Of a DNA stretch of 64,000 nucleotides, positions 26,258 through 34,933 are shown one piece after another (the stretch's first letter is position 1; every line of letters begins with the position of its first letter). The position numbers and the translations under genes were made by a program. The notes beneath the pieces are model-generated. The model ran no database searches. It saw nothing but the letters and a program-made list of their open reading frames with translations, and had not been told where the DNA came from. Origin of the DNA: Pedobacter nutrimenti (GTDB lineage Bacteria > Bacteroidota > Bacteroidia > Sphingobacteriales > Sphingobacteriaceae); assembly GCF_003208655.1 (NCBI RefSeq), contig NZ_QKLU01000004.1, positions 62,001 to 126,000 on the forward strand, in the 5' to 3' direction.

Positions 26258-26292
26258 AACTCATTTTCTTACGTAACCAAATACCTAACGAT

Positions 26293-27459
26293 ATGCCTAT
26301 TTACCATACTTTAGGATCAATTCCCCAAAAACGTCATACCGTTTTCCGCAAACCTGATGGTGAGCTTTATGCCGAAGAATTGGTTTCTACCGAAGGATTT
26401 TCAAGCCTTTACTCCCTTGTTTATCATTGCCATCCTCCTACCATTGTAAAATCGTTGGGTGAGCCCTATTCTGTGGAGCCAAAAATCGCCAGGGAAAAAC
26501 ACCTTCGCCATACGAGCCTAATTGGCTTTAACATCAAACCCGAAGATGATTACCTAAAAAGCAGAAAGCCTGTTCTTGTGAACAGCGATCTTCACATTTC
26601 ACTGGCAGCGCCCAAAAAGTCCATGACGGATTATTTTTATAAAAACAGCCAGGCCGATGAGGTCGTTTTCATACATCAGGGCAGCGGGACTCTTAAAACG
26701 GGTTTTGGAAAAATCAAATTTGAATATGGAGATTACCTGGTTATTCCCCGGGGAACCATTTATCAGATGGAATTTAATGATGAAAGCAACAGGCTTTTTA
26801 TTGTGGAAAGTTTCAGTCCGATCCGGAGTCCTAAACGTTACCGCAATGAATACGGTCAGCTGATGGAGCATTCACCCTATTGCGAAAGGGACATTAAACG
26901 ACCTGAAGACCTGGAAACCATAGATCAGTTTGGTGACTTTAAAGTGCTGATTAAAAAACAAGGCCTGATTTATCCTTACACTTACGGTACCCACCCTTTT
27001 GATTTTGTGGGCTGGGATGGCTTCCACTATCCCTGGGCCTTTTCCATTCACAATTTTGAACCCATTACCGGCCGTTTGCACCAGCCACCTCCCGTACATC
27101 AAACCTTTGAGGGCCATAATTTCGTAATCTGCTCTTTCGTTCCAAGAAAATATGACTACCATCCTTTATCCATTCCTGCCCCGTACAACCACAGTAATGT
27201 AGACAGTGACGAAGTGCTGTATTATGTTGACGGGGATTTTATGAGCCGGAAAAGTGTCGTTAAAGGTCAGATTACCCTGCATCCGGGTGGTATCCCTCAT
27301 GGACCACATCCCGGCACGGTTGAAAAGTCTATTGGTAAAGAGAAAACCGAAGAACTTGCGGTTATGATTGACCCTTTCCGCCCTTTAATGCTTACGGAAG
27401 ATGCAATAGCCATTGAAGATGAAAGTTACCATAAAAGCTGGCAAATCAATGTAGAGTAA
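26293..27459 (+). CDS. hmgA: Homogentisate 1,2-dioxygenase
   Basis: The 388-residue cupin-fold dioxygenase opens the homogentisate ring to maleylacetoacetate. It has the N-terminal YHTLGSIPQKRHTVFRKPDG, the FIHQGSGTLKTGFG and YGDYLVIPRGTIYQ cupin strands (about 125-157), and a C-terminal iron-site region with FVPRKYDYHPL, GGIPHGPHPG and an intervening acidic residue. Length is in the range of bacterial members. The next gene, hppD, follows after 50 bp, and the two enzymes act consecutively. A structured leader with a short ORF precedes the start. Confidence 0.92.
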   Translation: MPIYHTLGSIPQKRHTVFRKPDGELYAEELVSTEGFSSLYSLVYHCHPPTIVKSLGEPYSVEPKIAREKHLRHTSLIGFNIKPEDDYLKSRKPVLVNSDLHISLAAPKKSMTDYFYKNSQADEVVFIHQGSGTLKTGFGKIKFEYGDYLVIPRGTIYQMEFNDESNRLFIVESFSPIRSPKRYRNEYGQLMEHSPYCERDIKRPEDLETIDQFGDFKVLIKKQGLIYPYTYGTHPFDFVGWDGFHYPWAFSIHNFEPITGRLHQPPPVHQTFEGHNFVICSFVPRKYDYHPLSIPAPYNHSNVDSDEVLYYVDGDFMSRKSVVKGQITLHPGGIPHGPHPGTVEKSIGKEKTEELAVMIDPFRPLMLTEDAIAIEDESYHKSWQINVE

Positions 27460-27509
27460 CGCTTTTAAAACATAAAAAACGAACAAAACTTATTAAAATA
27501 AAAAAACTC

Positions 27510-28640
27510 ATGTCAACAGAAACATTCGCAGAAAAAATTTCCAAAGCACAGGATTTCCTGCCCATTAATGGTACGGATTATATTGAATTCTATGTAGGAA
27601 ATGCAAAGCAAGCCGCGCATTATTACAAAACGGCTTTTGGTTTCCAGTCCCTGGCTTATGCAGGACCGGAAACCGGGGTAAGAGACCGGGCCTCCTATGT
27701 GTTACAACAAGGAAAAATCCGCCTTGTGCTGACCACTGCCTTAAAATCGGAAAGCCCTATTGCAGAACACGTTAAAAAGCATGGTGATGGTGTTAAAGTT
27801 CTGGCCCTGTGGGTAGATGATGCCTATAGTGCCTTCGAGGAAACAACCAAACGCGGAGCGAAAGCTTATATGGAACCTGTTACGCTGAATGACGAGCAGG
27901 GTGAGGTAAAAATGTCTGGTATTTATACCTATGGAGAGACCATCCATATGTTTGTAGAGCGCAAAAATTACAACGGTGCATTTTTACCGGGTTACCAACC
28001 CTGGAAAAGCGACTATAACCCTTCAGATGCGGGATTGCTATATATTGACCATTGCGTTGGTAATGTGGGCTGGAACCGGATGAATGAAACTGTTCAATGG
28101 TATGAAGAGGTAATGGGTTTTGTCAATATCCTTTCTTTTGATGATAAACAAATCAATACAGAATATTCGGCATTAATGAGCAAGGTGATGAGCAATGGAA
28201 ACGGTTTTTCTAAATTTCCAATCAATGAGCCTGCAGAAGGAAAAAAGAAATCCCAAATTGAAGAATACCTGGAATTCTATGAAGGAGAGGGTGTCCAGCA
28301 CATTGCCGTTGCAACTAAAGATATTCTAAAAACGGTTTCTGAATTAAAGGCCCGCGGCGTTGAATTTTTAAGTGCCCCTCCTGAGGCTTACTATAATATG
28401 ATGCCCGATCGTGTGGGTGAAATAGATGAAGAAATTGAAAAACTAAAAGCTTTGGGTATTCTGGTGGATTGTGACGAAGAAGGCTATTTATTACAAATTT
28501 TCACCAAACCAGTAGAGGACAGGCCCACTTTATTTTTTGAAATTATACAAAGAAAAGGCGCCCAATCCTTTGGAGCAGGCAACTTCAAAGCGTTGTTTGA
28601 ATCATTGGAAAGAGAACAGGAATTAAGAGGAAATCTTTAA
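27510..28640 (+). CDS. hppD: 4-Hydroxyphenylpyruvate dioxygenase
   Basis: The 376-residue protein has two VOC domains. The N-terminal one begins NGTDYIEFYVGNAKQAAHYY. The catalytic C-terminal one carries the iron ligands His in YIDHCVGNV (about 180), His in EGVQHIAVAT (about 260) and Glu in LFFEIIQRKG (about 341). It converts 4-hydroxyphenylpyruvate to homogentisate, the substrate of the upstream gene product. The intergenic gap of 50 bp has no terminator, and a strong one follows the gene, so hmgA-hppD is a two-gene operon. Confidence 0.94.
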   Translation: MSTETFAEKISKAQDFLPINGTDYIEFYVGNAKQAAHYYKTAFGFQSLAYAGPETGVRDRASYVLQQGKIRLVLTTALKSESPIAEHVKKHGDGVKVLALWVDDAYSAFEETTKRGAKAYMEPVTLNDEQGEVKMSGIYTYGETIHMFVERKNYNGAFLPGYQPWKSDYNPSDAGLLYIDHCVGNVGWNRMNETVQWYEEVMGFVNILSFDDKQINTEYSALMSKVMSNGNGFSKFPINEPAEGKKKSQIEEYLEFYEGEGVQHIAVATKDILKTVSELKARGVEFLSAPPEAYYNMMPDRVGEIDEEIEKLKALGILVDCDEEGYLLQIFTKPVEDRPTLFFEIIQRKGAQSFGAGNFKALFESLEREQELRGNL

Positions 28641-28684
28641 GGTTTTCTTGAAAGACACTTATTCATAAGTACAAAAACTGGAAG

Positions 28685-28711
28685 GCCGGAGATTTTTTCT
28701 CCGGCTTTTTT
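28685..28711 (+). terminator. Intrinsic terminator after hppD
   Basis: GCCGGAGA (28685-28692) pairs with TCTCCGGC (28698-28705), followed by TTTTTT. Confidence 0.85.
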
Positions 28712-28784
28712 AATTTCACACGAGCTTAAAACAAATTTCATAAAAAATACCTATTTTCGATCTTTAAAGGTGAAAAGCAGGTGA

Positions 28785-29717
28785 ATGTTTAGGAACAAAA
28801 TACACGAGGTTAAAAAGTTTATAGTGCATTTCAGAGCTGCATTTAAATTGTTCCAAAAAAACGACCCCTTGCGTCTGGCTGGAGCAACTGCGTTTTTTGC
28901 TAATTTTGCCTTACCCCCCATCCTGATCATTCTCATCCGTTTATTTGGCTTTTTTACAGACCGGAAGCAATTCGTTAACCGTCTTTTTGAGAGACTTTCC
29001 AGTCTTTTGGATGCCAGCAGTATCAAGCAGATCCGCCAAACTTTGAAAAATATACGCGCTATGGATCATAACTGGTATGCCACTCTGATGAGTTTTATCT
29101 TTTTCCTTTTTGTAGCCACTACCCTTTTTACAGTGATTAAAAATTCCATGGACCAAATCTGGTCTATAGGCATCAAGGACAAATCTTCTTTTTATTTTAA
29201 ATTGAAGTTAAGAGGCAGGTCTATGATTATCATTTTGCTTGCAGGCCTGCTTTTCTTTGTTGGTTTACTTACAGACAGTATTCAGGCTTTTATTGGTGCC
29301 TATATCAGTACTGCTGCCCCAACATTTGGTAAAATATTTCTAATTATACTCAATCAGGTTTTGTTTGTCATCATAGTCACCATTTGGTTTACTGTACTGT
29401 TTCGTTTCCTTACCAATGGAAGGCCAACCTGGAGGGCCTCCATGCGCGGGGGCATCCTGACCGGAATTTTCTTCGCATTAGGCAGGTATATACTGCGCAT
29501 TATGCTCCCTTTAAGTAACATCGGAAACATTTATGGGGCTTCAGGCTCTATTGTCCTGATTATGCTTTTTGTTTTTTACTCTTCTTTTATCTTTTATTTT
29601 GGTGCCTGTTTTGTGAAAATTTTAAGCGATGCCCGAAAAACCCCAATCAAACCAATTAAAGGGGCTTTTAACTATGAAATTAAAGAGGTCCTAAAAACAT
29701 CCCCTGAAATGGGGTAA
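28785..29717 (+). CDS. YihY/BrkB family membrane protein
   Basis: The 310-residue membrane protein has about six hydrophobic segments. The N-terminal DPLRLAGATAFFANFALPPILI corresponds to the usual AxaFY(t)lfSLfPl region of YihY/BrkB (given here as positions about 26-47), and GNIYGASGSIVLIMLFVFYSSFIFYFG is the typical C-terminal region (about 245-271). The family was once misnamed RNase BN; its transport or envelope role is unclear. It stands alone between two terminators. Confidence 0.85.
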   Translation: MFRNKIHEVKKFIVHFRAAFKLFQKNDPLRLAGATAFFANFALPPILIILIRLFGFFTDRKQFVNRLFERLSSLLDASSIKQIRQTLKNIRAMDHNWYATLMSFIFFLFVATTLFTVIKNSMDQIWSIGIKDKSSFYFKLKLRGRSMIIILLAGLLFFVGLLTDSIQAFIGAYISTAAPTFGKIFLIILNQVLFVIIVTIWFTVLFRFLTNGRPTWRASMRGGILTGIFFALGRYILRIMLPLSNIGNIYGASGSIVLIMLFVFYSSFIFYFGACFVKILSDARKTPIKPIKGAFNYEIKEVLKTSPEMG

Positions 29718-29722
29718 ACAAA

Positions 29723-29755
29723 TTCACAAGGCCTTAGCATCAGCAAACTTGTGAA
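29723..29755. terminator. Weak bidirectional hairpin between convergent genes
   Basis: TTCACAAG (29723-29730) pairs with CTTGTGAA (29748-29755) across a 17-nt loop that contains the stop codon of the minus-strand gene. There is no strong T-run, so this is a tentative call. Confidence 0.35.
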
Positions 29756-30015
29756 ATGCGCTCAAATCCTTGCATTTCAAATACAGCCAGACGTTCCATC
29801 AGATTGCAGTGTAGTGTTCCAAAGAAATTAATGATCCCCTGCTTATTCTTTCCCTCAATACATATACTTTCTTTAACAATATCCTGATTCTGTAAATTGC
29901 GATCTGACAAAATCATCTCCTCATCCTGAATCCTGATGTCTTCTGCATCAATGGAAAATTGTTTCAAAAGCTCAGAGAAGCTACTTCCTTTAAGCAATAG
30001 TTCTTTAATGTTCAT
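29740..30015 (-). CDS. Small soluble protein, unknown function
   Basis: The product has 91 residues with no signal peptide or membrane segment, mixed charge, and a beta-like stretch ESICIEGKNKQGIINFFGTL in the middle. I recognise no family. It is bounded by a terminator on its upstream side (belonging to the next minus-strand gene) and a convergent gene downstream. The start at 30015 is the first ATG. Confidence 0.5.
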   Translation of the reverse strand: MNIKELLLKGSSFSELLKQFSIDAEDIRIQDEEMILSDRNLQNQDIVKESICIEGKNKQGIINFFGTLHCNLMERLAVFEMQGFERISQVC

Positions 30016-30072
30016 GGCCTTTATGAATAAGTTAAGTTGGAAAATCTTAACGTCAATTTTAAAGCCAAAAAG

Positions 30073-30122
30073 AAAGGGTAAACATCTAAAGTTGTTTTAA
30101 AACCCCTTAATGTTTACCCTTT
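30073..30122 (-). terminator. Intrinsic terminator after the PorT-like protein gene
   Basis: AAAGGGTAAACAT (30073-30085) pairs with ATGTTTACCCTTT (30110-30122), a perfect 13-bp stem. The minus strand continues with TCTTTTTGG. Confidence 0.8.
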
Positions 30123-30148
30123 TATAAAAAATGTGGATAACTTTTATT

Positions 30149-30739
30149 TTAGAACAGCTTATAAGCCAGACCAAAAGTAAAGATGTTCAGTTTTGTATCC
30201 GGATAATTGTCCTTATTAATTTTTGAAAGGCCTTTCTCATACCTCAGGTCCACACCAATTCTGCCAATGTCCAGACCAGCACCAAACTGCCAGGCAAAAT
30301 TCTGTCCTTTAAAATTACCTTTAAAGACATTTCCTGCTGCAGTACCAAAAGATTGTTTATCACCCAATATGAAAGAAACCACCGGACCAGTGTTTAATCT
30401 AAGGCCAACACCTGCTGCACCCAATTTTACACCTACCAGAACAGGTACATCAAGGCTGGTAAAATTAACTTTATTTTCATTACCACTATTGTCCTTTAAA
30501 ACTGTATTTTTTCCACTTAAATACAATTCAGGTTGCAAATGGAGGCCTGCAGCACCAATACGGGCCCAGAAACCAGCATAATAACCAGCTTTATTATCAC
30601 TGTTAAAAATATCACTGGTGTTAAATTTAGAAAGATTGGCCCCTCCTTTAATACCAAATTGAAAATTTGGAAGTATCTGGCTGAATGCAGCCCCGCTAAA
30701 ACAGATCATTACAGCGGCTAAGAGTATTTTTTTCATCAT
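30149..30739 (-). CDS. Outer-membrane beta-barrel protein, PorT-like family
   Basis: The 196-residue product has a signal peptide (KKILLAAVMICFSGAAFSQ) and the typical FQFGIKGGANLSKF opening strand. Later strands end in FTFGLAYKLF with a C-terminal phenylalanine, as expected for an outer-membrane barrel recognised by the BAM machinery. Two adjacent ATG codons could start it (30739 or 30736). No specific substrate is evident. Confidence 0.78.
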   Translation of the reverse strand: MMKKILLAAVMICFSGAAFSQILPNFQFGIKGGANLSKFNTSDIFNSDNKAGYYAGFWARIGAAGLHLQPELYLSGKNTVLKDNSGNENKVNFTSLDVPVLVGVKLGAAGVGLRLNTGPVVSFILGDKQSFGTAAGNVFKGNFKGQNFAWQFGAGLDIGRIGVDLRYEKGLSKINKDNYPDTKLNIFTFGLAYKLF

Positions 30740-30887
30740 GTTTTTTTAAGGTATCACTGATTAATTTATGTAAAACTAAGAATATTTTTAATTCAAAGTA
30801 TATTCCGTAGTTTTATGTTTATTATCATTAACGATACAATTCGATAGTTTTATGTGTGTAGCTGATTTTTTTGGTAAATAAATTTAA

Positions 30888-32663
30888 ATGGATTTTGCCT
30901 TCAACTCTTATTCGCTCATTCTAATCTATTGTGGTACCGTAACGCTTCTCGTTTCTTATTACATCTCCAGCCGGGATAAAGGGGCTGTTCGCTGGTTCGG
31001 ACTGATGATGTGTGCGAATGCAATCTGGTCCTTGGGTTATGGTTTTGAACTGGCTAGTGATAATTTACCACAAATCAAGACCTTTTTAAACATTGAATAT
31101 ATAGGTATTTCTTACCTTCCTTTAATCTGGTTTCTATTCTGCCTTAAAATGTGCGGCAAAGAAAAGTGGTATAGAAGGCCTTTAAACCTTGCAGCCGTAC
31201 TTATTATTCCGACCGTCACTGTGCTGTGCGTATGGACAAATGATTATCATCATTTTTACTATAAGAGCCTCAGTATGGATTATAGTGCAAAGTTTCCAAT
31301 GGTAACTATTGTCCCCGGGGCAGGATACAGAATTTTTTTAACCTATTTTTATTTGCTGCTGGCAACAGGCAGTTATTTTTTACTGACAAAATTCCGCAAG
31401 GCAGATCCGGTTTATAAAAAGCAGAATTACAGTATTCTTGTTGCCGCTTTCATTCCATGGCTAGCCAACTTCGCTTATTTATTGGGTTTCAGACCCATGG
31501 GTAATCTGGACATTACTCCTTTTGCCTTTATCATTACCATATTTCTGATTTTTATTGGCATTTACCGCTTCCAGCTTTTTGATATTCTGCCAGTAGCAAG
31601 GGAAAAAGTACTGGAATTGATGCAGGATGCTTTTGTCATTTTGGACACCAAAGAAAGAATTATAGATTACAATTTGGCATTTAACAAATACATCCGCCCT
31701 TCAAAAAAAATTATTGGAAGGGAAATCAAAGACCTTTTTCCTGAGCAGCAGCAATTGCTTCACTATTTAAGCAGTAAAACCCCAGGTAAACTTGAGCTGA
31801 AAGTAGAGACGACTCAGGGTGCATTTGAACTTGAAGCCGACATCCGTTACCTTAGTGATGATCACCTGAACAAAGAAATCAGCATTATCAAATTTCAGGA
31901 CCAGACCAACCTGAAGCAGGAATCCTTAAAAATCAGGGAGCAGGCCAATGAACTGCAAAAATTAAATCAGCTCAAGGATAAGATTTTTTCCATTATAGCC
32001 CATGACCTGAGGGCTCCGCTGGTTAATTTATCTGAAGTACTTAAAATGATTTCCGATGACAGTATTACTCCAGATGAGTTTAAACAAATTGCTCCAACCT
32101 TAAGCCGGGACATTATTTATACCACCGATCTGCTGGAAAACATGTTGCACTGGTCCAGAAGTCAGTTGAAAGGTCATGGCATCAGCCCGGAGTATTTCAA
32201 TTTGCGAAACCTGATCCTCAATGAAATCAGCTACCATCTACCCGCTGCATCTATAAAAAAAATAGACATTGTCCACAATGTTTTTCCAAATGTAATTGTA
32301 TTTGCAGATATGCTGATGATGCAGATCGTGGTGCGGAACATACTCAACAATGCCATCAAATTCAGCAATATACAGGGCGTTATTGACATTTCAGCAGTCT
32401 ACCATAAATCAGGATTTATTTATCTTTACATCAAAGATAATGGCACTGGTATTCCATCTGATATTGCCGCTGAATTATTTAAAGGCGCCAATAATTCTAC
32501 CCGTGGCACGATGAACGAAAAAGGGACCGGGTTGGGCCTGATGGTTTGTAAGGAGTTTATGCTCAAAAACCATGGAGATATTGTATTGGCGACCGAACTT
32601 GGAAAAGGTACTACCTTTAACATTATGATCCCTACTGCGCCCGAAAATGAAAAAGGCCTGTAA
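30888..32663 (+). CDS. Orphan histidine kinase with 7TM sensor and PAS-like domain
   Basis: The 591-residue protein has seven hydrophobic segments in residues 1-225, matching the N-terminal histidine-kinase 7TM domain. A PAS-like segment follows (EKVLELMQDAFVILDTKERI, about 240-259), then the phospho-acceptor region IFSIIAHDLRAPLV with His372, and an ATPase domain with NILNNAIKFS, DNGTGIP and GTGLGLMVCKE. It should sense a membrane or small-molecule signal and phosphorylate a response regulator, but none lies nearby. A hairpin overlaps its stop codon. Confidence 0.88.
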   Translation: MDFAFNSYSLILIYCGTVTLLVSYYISSRDKGAVRWFGLMMCANAIWSLGYGFELASDNLPQIKTFLNIEYIGISYLPLIWFLFCLKMCGKEKWYRRPLNLAAVLIIPTVTVLCVWTNDYHHFYYKSLSMDYSAKFPMVTIVPGAGYRIFLTYFYLLLATGSYFLLTKFRKADPVYKKQNYSILVAAFIPWLANFAYLLGFRPMGNLDITPFAFIITIFLIFIGIYRFQLFDILPVAREKVLELMQDAFVILDTKERIIDYNLAFNKYIRPSKKIIGREIKDLFPEQQQLLHYLSSKTPGKLELKVETTQGAFELEADIRYLSDDHLNKEISIIKFQDQTNLKQESLKIREQANELQKLNQLKDKIFSIIAHDLRAPLVNLSEVLKMISDDSITPDEFKQIAPTLSRDIIYTTDLLENMLHWSRSQLKGHGISPEYFNLRNLILNEISYHLPAASIKKIDIVHNVFPNVIVFADMLMMQIVVRNILNNAIKFSNIQGVIDISAVYHKSGFIYLYIKDNGTGIPSDIAAELFKGANNSTRGTMNEKGTGLGLMVCKEFMLKNHGDIVLATELGKGTTFNIMIPTAPENEKGL

Positions 32664-32676
32664 AGGCCCTTTTCAT
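32647..32676. terminator. Bidirectional hairpin overlapping the histidine kinase stop
   Basis: ATGAAAA-a-GGCC pairs with GGCC-c-TTTTCAT around a 6-nt loop that contains the TAA stop. It serves the convergent gene at 32683 as well. Confidence 0.65.
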
Positions 32677-32682
32677 TAAATG

Positions 32683-32985
32683 TTAAGACTGTCCGTTCGC
32701 ATTGTTAATGGCCTGTTTTTCTTTAAGCGCATCAACATTATTTTTATCACCGAAATTCTGGGTTTTCTCTGCAAAATACTCCAGTATTCCACCTATGGTA
32801 TCCAAATTGTCTGCAACCCTTTGATGCATATCCGGAAGGTCTTTATCCAATCTCTTGTCTCCAAGATCAATATTGTCCACTTCTATTTTTCCTAGTTTCT
32901 GAATCAGGGCTTGCTGGGAATGCTGCAAATCTTCCAGTTCCCGCACGATCTTTTCCATCAATTCAAACTTCTTTAACGTATCCAT
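32683..32985 (-). CDS. Small coiled-coil-prone protein, unknown function
   Basis: The 100-residue product is highly charged and mostly helical: KKFELMEKIVRELEDLQHSQ at the N-terminus, then a linker and a second helix around HQRVADNLDTIGGILEYFAE. No signal peptide, membrane segment or known domain is visible. It starts at the ATG at 32985 and converges on the histidine kinase gene. The heptad-like spacing suggests oligomerisation. Confidence 0.5.
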   Translation of the reverse strand: MDTLKKFELMEKIVRELEDLQHSQQALIQKLGKIEVDNIDLGDKRLDKDLPDMHQRVADNLDTIGGILEYFAEKTQNFGDKNNVDALKEKQAINNANGQS

Positions 32986-33155
32986 ATTTCAACTTTTAAG
33001 ATTAAAATTCTGTTTTCTTATGATTTAATAACCTTTGATACCATGAATATGTTTGTTTTTGGCCCAATTTTCCTTTTCATTCTAAAAAAATTGCATTATT
33101 CAACAACAACTAATACCTTAGTTAAAGAATATTTCTATCAACTGAATTGATATCT

Positions 33156-34334
33156 ATGAAGAGTGTAAAAAAACTGCTTACCGTTATACTGATGCTCCTG
33201 ACTGTTAAAACCCTGCATGCACAAAGTAAAACAGGTCCTGACAAAAATAAACTGGTAGATTTTTATGAATCTCAGCATTACGCTGAGGCTGCAGAATATT
33301 TAAAAGGATTTTATACAGAAGGCAGTAATGATACCAAAGCAATAGCTCAGTTGGGTTATGTATATCTAATGGCGGGAAAGCTTCCAGAAGCAGAAAATTT
33401 CTATCTGAAATTATATGCTTTGCAACCCAAAAACCTTAGCCTGCTTTTCAACCTGGCCACACTGAATATCAGAAGAGGTAACGATCAAAAGGCAATAGAC
33501 TATTACAAAGAGATCATTGCCATTGACAGCACCAATTTCAATGTTTACAAACAATTATCCAACCTGCTCAAAACCAGTCCACAATTTAGTGCCGGTAAAA
33601 CTCTATTTGACAGACTCGTTTATCTAAAAAAAGCAAATGCACTGAACAACACGGATGCAGAAGTCGCCTTCGATCTCTCTGAAGCCTACCTTAAAATTAA
33701 TTTCTATACTCAGGCCTATCAGGTTCTGGAACCAGCTCTAAAAGCAGATTCCAGCAATTTACAACTGTTAAAAATGAAAATGCCCGCCTGTCAGGCCTTA
33801 AAAAGGTTTCCTGAAGCAATAAACACGGGCCTAAAATTACTCGGTTATGGAGACAGTACAACCTTTGTTTTAAACAACCTGGCAAAATCTTACTATGCCA
33901 ACACCGATTATAAAAATGCGCTAACCTATTATTCCAAAATAAAAGATAAGGGTTTCGACAATGAAGGCCTAATGTACAGCATAGCACTTTGTTACAGAGA
34001 ACTTAAGGACTATAAAAACTCTGCGCTGTTTCTCAAAAAAGCAATCAAAGAAGCCATTTCACCAAAAACAGCTTCTTACTATGGTTTACTTGGAGACGCT
34101 TACGAAGAGCTCAACCAAAACGAAGAGGCCAATGCAGCCTATAAACACGGGCTACAATTTGAAAACAATGGCAGTTTATACTATAATATTGCCCTGGTTT
34201 ATGAAACAAAACTTAACGATAAGAAAAATGCAATTGTTTATTACAACCTCTACCTGAAAAACTTCGCAGACATGGATAAGAACCCAAAACTGGCCGTTTT
34301 TATTAAGAATAAGATTGAGGAACTCAAAAGGTAG
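33156..34334 (+). CDS. Secreted tetratricopeptide-repeat protein
   Basis: The product has about 392 residues with a signal peptide (VKKLLTVILMLLTVKTLHAQ) and at least six TPR-like repeats, for example AIAQLGYVYLMAGKLPEAEN, LNIRRGNDQKAIDYYKEIIA and YNIALVYETKLNDKKNAIVY. I start it at the ATG at 33156; the frame is open to a TTG at 33147, but the signal sequence begins at the ATG. TPR proteins act as interaction scaffolds, here in the periplasm. The 3' end overlaps the convergent riboflavin synthase gene by 11 bp. Confidence 0.8.
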   Translation: MKSVKKLLTVILMLLTVKTLHAQSKTGPDKNKLVDFYESQHYAEAAEYLKGFYTEGSNDTKAIAQLGYVYLMAGKLPEAENFYLKLYALQPKNLSLLFNLATLNIRRGNDQKAIDYYKEIIAIDSTNFNVYKQLSNLLKTSPQFSAGKTLFDRLVYLKKANALNNTDAEVAFDLSEAYLKINFYTQAYQVLEPALKADSSNLQLLKMKMPACQALKRFPEAINTGLKLLGYGDSTTFVLNNLAKSYYANTDYKNALTYYSKIKDKGFDNEGLMYSIALCYRELKDYKNSALFLKKAIKEAISPKTASYYGLLGDAYEELNQNEEANAAYKHGLQFENNGSLYYNIALVYETKLNDKKNAIVYYNLYLKNFADMDKNPKLAVFIKNKIEELKR

Positions 34335-34920
34335 TTTGTCTGCTTGTTAAACGGGCAACATATTTTCCTATAATATCAAATTCCAGATTCACAGTATCCC
34401 CTACATGGACCTCCTGCAGGTTTGTGTGCTCAAAAGTATAGGGAATAATAAAAACAGAAAACTCATCCTCCGCAGAATTGACCACAGTTAAACTGATTCC
34501 GTTCACACAAATGGAGCCCTTTTCTACCGTCACATTGCCTGCGGCGCCATCGTATTTAAAACGATATTCCCAACTGCCGTCCAAAGCTTCTCTTTTCACA
34601 CAAATCGCCGTCTGGTCGACATGCCCCTGCACAATATGGCCATCCAGTCTTCCATTCATCAGCATACAACGTTCAAGATTGATCTTATGACCTGCCTGTA
34701 AATTTCCGATATTGGATTTCTCCAATGTTTCCTGTATGGCTGTAACCCTATGTGTTCCTTCTCCCAATGCAACCACGGTCAAACATACACCATTATGGGC
34801 TACACTCTGGTCTATTTTCAGCTCCCTGCTCAAATCAGAAGCAATAGTAAAATGAACGTTTGTTCCTTCATTTATCCGCTCTTTAACCTCTGCAAGGGTT
34901 TCTATAATTCCTGTAAACAT
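34324..34920 (-). CDS. ribE: Riboflavin synthase alpha chain
   Basis: The 198-residue protein begins MFTGIIETLAEV, as riboflavin synthases do, and has two lumazine-binding repeats (N-terminal with SVAHNGVCLTV at about 40-50, C-terminal with VEKGSICVNGISLTVV at about 130-145). It dismutates two 6,7-dimethyl-8-ribityllumazine molecules to riboflavin. It lies 13 bp downstream of the biotin carboxylase gene on the same strand, a pairing with no obvious pathway logic. The gene tail overlaps the TPR gene by 11 bp. Confidence 0.93.
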   Translation of the reverse strand: MFTGIIETLAEVKERINEGTNVHFTIASDLSRELKIDQSVAHNGVCLTVVALGEGTHRVTAIQETLEKSNIGNLQAGHKINLERCMLMNGRLDGHIVQGHVDQTAICVKREALDGSWEYRFKYDGAAGNVTVEKGSICVNGISLTVVNSAEDEFSVFIIPYTFEHTNLQEVHVGDTVNLEFDIIGKYVARLTSRQTTF

Positions 34921-34933
34921 ATTTTTTCAAAAA

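Noticed and set aside
28785..29717. Ribonuclease BN annotation for the YihY gene
   Set aside because: The name is historical. The sequence is a polytopic membrane protein without nuclease motifs.
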